Notes under the pieces: model-generated
Database searches by the model: none
What the model saw: the letters and a program-made list of their open reading frames with translations, nothing else
Told to the model about the DNA's origin: nothing
Part shown: positions 59,092 to 64,000 of the stretch, piece by piece
Position numbering within the stretch: the first letter of the stretch is position 1
How the letters are laid out: every line of letters starts with the position of its first letter
DNA from: Bradyrhizobium ottawaense
Lineage (GTDB): Bacteria; Pseudomonadota; Alphaproteobacteria; Rhizobiales; Xanthobacteraceae
DNA length: 64,000 bases
Direction: 5' to 3'
Assembly: GCF_900099825.1 (NCBI RefSeq)
Contig: NZ_LT629693.1
Coordinates: forward strand, 4,289,001-4,353,000
Program-made: the position numbers and the translations under genes

Positions 59092-61308
59092 ATGCCGAAC
59101 AAGAAGTCAAAAACAGCCAAGAAGCCGAAACAGCCGGCGCGTGCCCGCCTGTTCGGCCGGCCGGCCAAACCCGGCCCGCAACGCTCCGGCAGCCGCCGCG
59201 TTCGCGCCGAGACCGTTGAGATCGCGCGCAAACGCGTCGAGGTCGAGGCCGCGATGGCGGATGCGCGCAAGTCGGACGAGAGGTTGCGCGAGGCGATCGA
59301 CATCCTGCCGCAGGGCGTCGTGTTTCTCGACGCCGAAGGCCGCTACATTCTCTGGAACAAGAAATATGCGGAGATCTACAACCGCAGCTCGGATCTGTTC
59401 GAGCGGGGCGCGCGGCTGGAAGACACCATTCGCATCGGCGTAGAGCGGGGCGATTATCCCGAAGCGGTCGGCCGCGAGGAGCAATGGATCGCCGACCGGC
59501 TCAGCAAGCTCTACCAGCCTGGCGAGCGGCATGAGCAGACGCTGGCCGATGGCCGCGTCATCCTGATCGACGAGCGGCTGACCGAGGACGGTGGCGTCAT
59601 CGGCCTGCGCGTCGATATCACCGAACTGAAGCAGCGCGAGGCTTCGTTCCGGCTGCTGTTCGACAGCAACCCGGTTCCGATGATCGTATGCGCCCTCGAC
59701 GGCGAACGGATTCTCGGCATCAACGACGCCGCGATCGAGCATTATGGCTACAGCCGCGGCGAGTTCGAAAAGCTGACGATCCGCAATCTGCAGGCCTTCG
59801 ATCCCGAACTGCCATGGAGCGGCGACCGTTCCAGCGACGAGCAGAACGCCCGAACCTGGAAGCATGTCAGGGCCGACGGCGCATTGATCGACCTGGCGAT
59901 CTATTCGCGCCAGCTCGTCTACGGCGACAGACCGGCCGTCCTGCTGGCGCTGATGGACATCACCGAGCGCAAGCGCGCCGAGGCGCGGCTGGCCTTCATG
60001 GCCCAGCATGACGGATTGACCGGCCTGCCGAACCGCACCCTGCTGCGGCAGCAGATGGACGACATCCTGCTGCACACGCGGCGCAGCGCCGAGAAAGTCG
60101 CGGTGCTGGTGCTCGGCCTCGACAATTTCAAGGCGGTCAACGATACGCTCGGCCACGGCGTCGGCGACAAACTGCTGCGTGGCGTCGCCAAACGATTGAA
60201 GTCGACGCTGCGCGAGGAAGATACGGTGGCCCGGCTCAACTCCGACGAATTCGCGATCGTCCAGAGCGGTGTGACACGTCCCGAGGACGCGGTGCTGCTC
60301 GCGAAGCGGCTGCTGGAGGCGATCGGCGACCCCTATCTGCTGGACGGCCATTCCGTCGTGATCGGCGCCAGCATCGGCATTGCGGTGTCGCCCGGCGACG
60401 GTGACGAGTCCGACAAGCTGCTGAAAAACGCCGACATGGCCTTGTCGCGCGCCAAGAACGATTCGCGCGGCACGTTCAGCTTCTTCGAAGCCGAGATGGA
60501 CGCCCGCGCCCAGACCCGGCGCAAGATCGAGACCGACCTGCGCGAAGCGATCCACAACGATGTGCTGCGGCCGTACTACCAGCCGCTGATCGATCTTTCG
60601 ACCGGACGCATCACCGGCTGCGAGGCGCTGGTGCGCTGGCGGCATGCCGAGCGCGGCATGATTTCGCCCGGCGAGTTCATTCCGGTGGCCGAAGAGACCG
60701 GCCTGATCAACGCGGTCGGCGGCCTGATGCTGCGCCGCGCCTGCATGGATGCGGCACAATGGCCTGACGACGTCCGCGTCGCGGTCAACCTGTCGCCGCT
60801 GCAGTTCCGCGTCGGCAATCTGTTGTCGGTGGTGATGGATACGCTGAAGCAATCCGGCCTGCCGCCAACGCGGCTGGAACTGGAGATCACCGAAACGCTG
60901 CTGCTGGAAAAGAGCGATCAGGTGCTGGCGACGCTGCACGCGTTGCGCTCGCTCGGCGTCCGCATTTCGATGGACGATTTCGGCACCGGCTATTCCAGCC
61001 TGAGCTATCTGCGCAGCTTTCCGTTCGACAAGATCAAGATCGACCAGTCGTTCGTCCGCGATCTCGCCGCCAATCCGGATGCCCAGGCGATCGTTCGCTC
61101 GATCATCAGTCTCGGCAAGGGCCTCGGGGTCACGATCACGGCCGAAGGCGTCGAGACCGAAGCCGAACTGAGCTGCCTGCGCAACGAAGGCTGCCACGAG
61201 GGGCAGGGTTTTCTGTTCAGCCGCGCACGGCCCAATGTCGAGATCGTCAGCCTGTTGCAGGCGCAGCGCGGCGAGAGGCCGGCGGCGGGTGCGGCGCTGG
61301 TGGCGTGA
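59092..61308 (+). CDS. PAS-PAS-GGDEF-EAL protein, probable c-di-GMP phosphodiesterase
   Basis: A 738-residue signalling protein. The basic N terminus (about residues 1-40, KKSKTAKKPKQPARARLFGR) is followed by two PAS domains (about 65-170 and 185-300), a GGDEF domain (about 300-460) and an EAL domain (about 485-725). The GGDEF active site reads LNSDEF, not GGDEF, so cyclase activity is probably lost. The EAL site looks intact: CEALVRW, NLSPLQF, LEITETLLL, DDFGTGYSSL, KIDQSF and AEGVET. It should therefore hydrolyse c-di-GMP, with PAS and GGDEF acting as sensors. The ATG at 59092 has GGGGCGGAG upstream; the frame stays open upstream but without a ribosome site. Confidence 0.88.
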   Translation: MPNKKSKTAKKPKQPARARLFGRPAKPGPQRSGSRRVRAETVEIARKRVEVEAAMADARKSDERLREAIDILPQGVVFLDAEGRYILWNKKYAEIYNRSSDLFERGARLEDTIRIGVERGDYPEAVGREEQWIADRLSKLYQPGERHEQTLADGRVILIDERLTEDGGVIGLRVDITELKQREASFRLLFDSNPVPMIVCALDGERILGINDAAIEHYGYSRGEFEKLTIRNLQAFDPELPWSGDRSSDEQNARTWKHVRADGALIDLAIYSRQLVYGDRPAVLLALMDITERKRAEARLAFMAQHDGLTGLPNRTLLRQQMDDILLHTRRSAEKVAVLVLGLDNFKAVNDTLGHGVGDKLLRGVAKRLKSTLREEDTVARLNSDEFAIVQSGVTRPEDAVLLAKRLLEAIGDPYLLDGHSVVIGASIGIAVSPGDGDESDKLLKNADMALSRAKNDSRGTFSFFEAEMDARAQTRRKIETDLREAIHNDVLRPYYQPLIDLSTGRITGCEALVRWRHAERGMISPGEFIPVAEETGLINAVGGLMLRRACMDAAQWPDDVRVAVNLSPLQFRVGNLLSVVMDTLKQSGLPPTRLELEITETLLLEKSDQVLATLHALRSLGVRISMDDFGTGYSSLSYLRSFPFDKIKIDQSFVRDLAANPDAQAIVRSIISLGKGLGVTITAEGVETEAELSCLRNEGCHEGQGFLFSRARPNVEIVSLLQAQRGERPAAGAALVA

Positions 61309-61315
61309 GGTAGAC

Positions 61316-61397
61316 TGTCATTCCGGGGCGATGCGAAGCATCGAACCCGGAATCTCGAGATTCCGGGTTCGCATCTTCGATGCGCCCCGGAATGACA
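61316..61397. repeat. Cloverleaf-like repeat: 14-bp outer stem and three abutting inner hairpins
   Basis: Outer arms TGTCATTCCGGGGC (61316-61329) and GCCCCGGAATGACA (61384-61397) are exact 14-bp complements. The whole interior is three abutting palindromes: 61330-61342 (GATGC, GAA, GCATC), 61343-61370 (28 bp, perfect, centre CTCGAG) and 61371-61383 (GCATC, TTC, GATGC). All 82 bases belong to a stem or a 3-base loop. It begins 7 bases after the stop of the GGDEF-EAL gene and sits between convergent genes. Confidence 0.9.
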
Positions 61398-61402
61398 TTT
61401 CA

Positions 61403-61855
61403 TTATCGCTTCCGCTTCCCCAAATGATACGTCAGCGCCAGCGCTACGCAGTGGCGCAATTCGGCTTCGGGAAGCCTGTCCCCGGCATCGAGCAGGATGG
61501 CGCGGTTGCCGCTGTACCTCAGTTCCGGATAGAGCTCGCGAAAGGTCTCGACCAGATTGGTCTGGCAATGGAAATAGACCGCGACCTGGCCGGCCTCGGC
61601 CTTCACCTGGTCGATCCGGATCGTGCTGCCGCTCCTGCTTTCGGGCGTGAGATAGCTCGGCTGCCCCCATTTCAGGATTTCTTCCAGCGCGCCCACGCCC
61701 TCGGTCGCCTTCGCCGTGGCGAGGATCAGCCGCCGCAGCGCCAGCAATCTTGCTTTGACCGGCCTCGGATAGGCGTCGAACACCCCGTCCACCGCGGGAT
61801 CTGAATGTCCGGTGCGCCTGGTAGCGACGGCCTTTTTCCTGGTCGACGTTTTCAT
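61403..61855 (-). CDS. DUF1801-domain protein (YdhG-like)
   Basis: A 150-residue protein. The N-terminal tail is basic (MKTSTRKKAVATRRTGHSDP), then the DUF1801 core: VFDAYPRPVKARLLALRRLI, EEILKWGQPSYLTPESRSGS, IRIDQVKAEAGQVAVYFHCQ and FRELYPELRYSGNRAILLDA. The conserved KWGQPSY motif is complete. Proteins of this family adopt a YdhG-like fold; the biochemical role is unknown. The ATG at 61855 is chosen; a start at 61873 is possible. Convergent with the GGDEF-EAL gene, with a cloverleaf repeat between them. Confidence 0.83.
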   Translation of the reverse strand: MKTSTRKKAVATRRTGHSDPAVDGVFDAYPRPVKARLLALRRLILATAKATEGVGALEEILKWGQPSYLTPESRSGSTIRIDQVKAEAGQVAVYFHCQTNLVETFRELYPELRYSGNRAILLDAGDRLPEAELRHCVALALTYHLGKRKR

Positions 61856-61935
61856 CCCAGCCCGTCCGCGCATTTCCTTACGGCGGAAAGTCTAGGATAT
61901 TCGACGCACAATCGGAAGCGGGCCGCGACCGTGAC

Positions 61936-63903
61936 CTAGGCGGCGTCGCGCAGGCCGGCGAGGAAGGTATCGACGCTTTCGTGCAGCGCATCGGCCTGAC
62001 GGCCGAGCTGGCCAGTGGCGGCCAGCACGTTGTCGGCGAGCGCGCGCGAGCGGTCGGCGGACTGGCTTGCGCCGGTCACGTTGACCGAGACCTCGCTGGT
62101 GCCGGTGGCCGCCTGCTGGACGCTGCGCGCAATCTCCCGGGTCGCCGAATCCTGCTGCTCGACGGCGGCGGCGATCGTGGTGGCGATGCCGCTGATCTCG
62201 CGGATGGTGTCGCTGATGCCGCCGATCGCGGTTACACACTCGCCGGTCGCGGACTGGATGGCGGCGACCTGCGCGGCGATTTCCTCGGTCGCCTTCGCGG
62301 TCTGGCTGGCAAGCTCCTTGACCTCGGAGGCGACGACGGCAAAGCCCCTGCCGGCATCGCCGGCGCGTGCGGCCTCGATGGTGGCGTTGAGCGCCAACAG
62401 GTTGGTCTGGCTCGCGATCGCGCCGATCAGGCGCAGTACGTCGCCGATCTTTTCGGCAGCGGTAGCGAGGCTGCCGACCATTTCGGTGGTCTTCCCGGCC
62501 TTGACCACGGCGTTGTCGGCGACCTGGCTTGAATGGGTGACCTGGCGGCCGATCTCGGTGACGGAGGAGGCCAGTTCCTCGGTGGCGGCAGCAACCGTGC
62601 TGACGCTGGCGGAGGCCTCTTCGGACGCCGCCGCCGCGGCGGCGGCCTGTTCCGACGTGCCGTTGACGCTGGCGGTGATTTCGCCGGCCACGCGCTGCAT
62701 GTCCGACGTCGCTTTGGCGACGGTCGCGACGACGCTCTTGACGTCGGCCTCGAAGCGATCGGCCATCTGCCGCTGCAGGGTTCTCTTTTCGAGTTCGGTC
62801 TGCTGCTTGGAGGCTTCCTGCGCCTCGCGCATGCCGCGCGCCTCGATCATGCTGCGGCGGAACACGTCGACCGCAGCCGCCATGGTGCCGAGTTCGTCGC
62901 GGCGTTCGCTGCCGGGGATCGTGACGTCGATTTCACCGCTCGAGAGCCGGTTCATGACGGCGGTGATGGCGGCGAGCGGCCGTGACAGGCCGCGGCCGAG
63001 CAGGAACGCGAGCACGATGGCAACCGCCAGGATGGCAACGGTGCCGAGAATCAGGTTGCGTTGTGACGTCGCGGCCGCGGCGTCGTACTCGGTCGTATCC
63101 TTGATGATCTCGATGACGGCGACCGGGTGACCGGCATAATCCCTGATCTGCCCGAGAAAGACGGCGGCGGGATGACCGTCGAGCGTCGCATCGCGGCGCA
63201 ACGCTCCGCCATCCATCACGCCCTTGAGTTCGTCCTGGGTGGCAATCGCGGTCTCGCCAAAAGTCGAGGACAGCTTTTTGAACACTTTGCCGTCGAACGA
63301 ATGCACCGCAAGGTCGATGCCGAAGCGCCTTTTGGCGCGATCGACGAACTCCTTGCCGAAGGCTGCTCCGACATCGACGTTCGCCAGACTTTTGCCGTCG
63401 CGAATGATGGGAGTCATGCCGAAAATGCCGAGCGCTTCTCTCCCGGGCTCGACGCCGACGATCGGCTTGCCTGTCTTGATCGCCTCGACAACCGTGCTCC
63501 GGCGGCCGGATACATCGTCGCCGAAAATCTTGGGTTCGTGAACACGATAAAACGAAGTCGCGGGAGGCACCTGGAAGGTGATCAGCGGGATGCCTTGCGC
63601 CTTCAATGCCTTGTTGGCATCGCCGAGCAGTGCCGCCAGTTCGTCGCGATTACCCCTGATGATGGCTTCGCTGACCGGCGGCAGGGCTGCGACCACCGAA
63701 CTCACCGCCAGCGCGGCACGCCCCTCATAGTCGACGGCGGCTATCACACTGTCATATTGCAGCTTGAGTTGCTGATCGAGTGCGAGCCGCGTCAAGGCGC
63801 GCTGCTGCAGGATCGAAAAGGTTCCGAGGATTCCGCAGGCGAGGGCGACGGTCAGCGAAATGGCGAGGATCAGGCGGGCCGCGATCGATCGAATTTTGAA
63901 CAT
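61936..63903 (-). CDS. Methyl-accepting chemotaxis protein with Cache-type sensor
   Basis: A 655-residue chemoreceptor. TM1 (about residues 10-30) and TM2 (about 283-305) bracket a periplasmic Cache-like sensing domain with [20 protein letters not shown] and [25 protein letters not shown] domain follows ([20 protein letters not shown]), then the coiled-coil signalling domain, with the conserved hairpin tip [20 protein letters not shown] and [20 protein letters not shown], which binds CheA and CheW. No C-terminal CheR-docking pentapeptide is visible (ends FLAGLRDAA). The ligand is unknown. The start at 63903 is followed by a positively charged segment; the 97 bases upstream show no firm promoter. 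Confidence 0.93.
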   Translation of the reverse strand: MFKIRSIAARLILAISLTVALACGILGTFSILQQRALTRLALDQQLKLQYDSVIAAVDYEGRAALAVSSVVAALPPVSEAIIRGNRDELAALLGDANKALKAQGIPLITFQVPPATSFYRVHEPKIFGDDVSGRRSTVVEAIKTGKPIVGVEPGREALGIFGMTPIIRDGKSLANVDVGAAFGKEFVDRAKRRFGIDLAVHSFDGKVFKKLSSTFGETAIATQDELKGVMDGGALRRDATLDGHPAAVFLGQIRDYAGHPVAVIEIIKDTTEYDAAAATSQRNLILGTVAILAVAIVLAFLLGRGLSRPLAAITAVMNRLSSGEIDVTIPGSERRDELGTMAAAVDVFRRSMIEARGMREAQEASKQQTELEKRTLQRQMADRFEADVKSVVATVAKATSDMQRVAGEITASVNGTSEQAAAAAAASEEASASVSTVAAATEELASSVTEIGRQVTHSSQVADNAVVKAGKTTEMVGSLATAAEKIGDVLRLIGAIASQTNLLALNATIEAARAGDAGRGFAVVASEVKELASQTAKATEEIAAQVAAIQSATGECVTAIGGISDTIREISGIATTIAAAVEQQDSATREIARSVQQAATGTSEVSVNVTGASQSADRSRALADNVLAATGQLGRQADALHESVDTFLAGLRDAA

Positions 63904-64000
63904 GAAAGGACGGAAGCTCCACGAGGCGGGATTCCGTCACGGTATTTCATAAACTGTTTAACAATCGGACTAGACCGTCGTTACGTAAAATTACGGGACA

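Noticed and set aside
62015..63130. Long plus-strand frame opposite the chemoreceptor gene
   Set aside because: Ser/Ala/Thr-rich mirror of the coiled-coil signalling domain; no ribosome site or domain.
1..64000. CRISPR arrays, tRNA or rRNA genes, phage genes or a replication origin
   Set aside because: I found no regularly spaced direct repeats, no cloverleaf with tRNA consensus bases (the cloverleaf-like repeats lack the conserved TTCGA arm and CCA-end features) and no phage structural genes.

Overview
The window is GC-rich, densely coded DNA from an alphaproteobacterium of the Bradyrhizobium/Rhodopseudomonas type. The evidence is indirect: strong G/C third-position bias, a DmeR-DmeF metal-efflux pair, many solute-binding proteins, an ECF42-DGPF pair, an Omp25-like/OprB porin, Cys-rich-repeat proteins and abundant palindromic intergenic repeats. 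I see no rRNA, tRNA, CRISPR array or prophage.

Layout. 1-5.9 kb: aromatic-acid catabolism: the end of a maleylpyruvate/maleylacetoacetate isomerase, a MarR regulator and a 3-hydroxybenzoate 6-hydroxylase, then an IS30-family element, then an opposing aromatic acid-CoA ligase plus flavin monooxygenase. 6.2-11.9 kb: two Cys-rich-repeat secreted proteins and a divergent RND efflux pair. 12-20.4 kb: quinone/enone reductase, dicarboxylate symporter with a binding protein, ATP-grasp protein, ferredoxin-NADP reductase, patatin and a membrane-anchored GltB-like protein. 20.5-26.9 kb: outer-membrane proteins and a Co/Ni efflux unit (dmeRF). 27-32.3 kb: creatininase-family hydrolase divergent from a tightly coupled NitT/TauT ABC operon that continues into a 2-hydroxyacid dehydrogenase and a protease-inhibitor-like protein. 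33-38.8 kb: ECF42 sigma factor with its DGPF partner, small enzymes, a Bug-type binding protein, and two adjacent broken genes (a LysR regulator with an internal amber stop; radC with an internal deletion and frameshift). 38.9-44.6 kb: map, a mechanosensitive channel, a K+/H+ antiporter and a PhaC-like hydrolase. 44.6-46.4 kb: a lower-GC, gene-poor stretch with a near-perfect REP-like hairpin and a 33-residue proline-rich ORF. 46.4-54.2 kb: GrdB-like reductase, class III CoA-transferase, two MFS carriers, ilvD and cupin. 54.3-57.4 kb: modABC with a separately encoded molbindin (Mop). 57.5-64 kb: mepA, a PAS-PAS-GGDEF-EAL protein with a degenerate GGDEF site, a DUF1801 protein and a chemoreceptor.

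The most unusual non-genic signal is a set of intergenic elements built as palindromes inside palindromes. At 17542-17664, 47357-47441 and 61316-61397 an outer inverted repeat encloses three abutting inner palindromes, which gives a cloverleaf-like layout with almost no unpaired bases. Their sequences differ but their architecture is the same. These three, plus the simpler elements at 1973 and 11862, begin 7-13 bases after the stop codon of a plus-strand gene. The IS30 element sits inside another such palindromic repeat. Function is not established.
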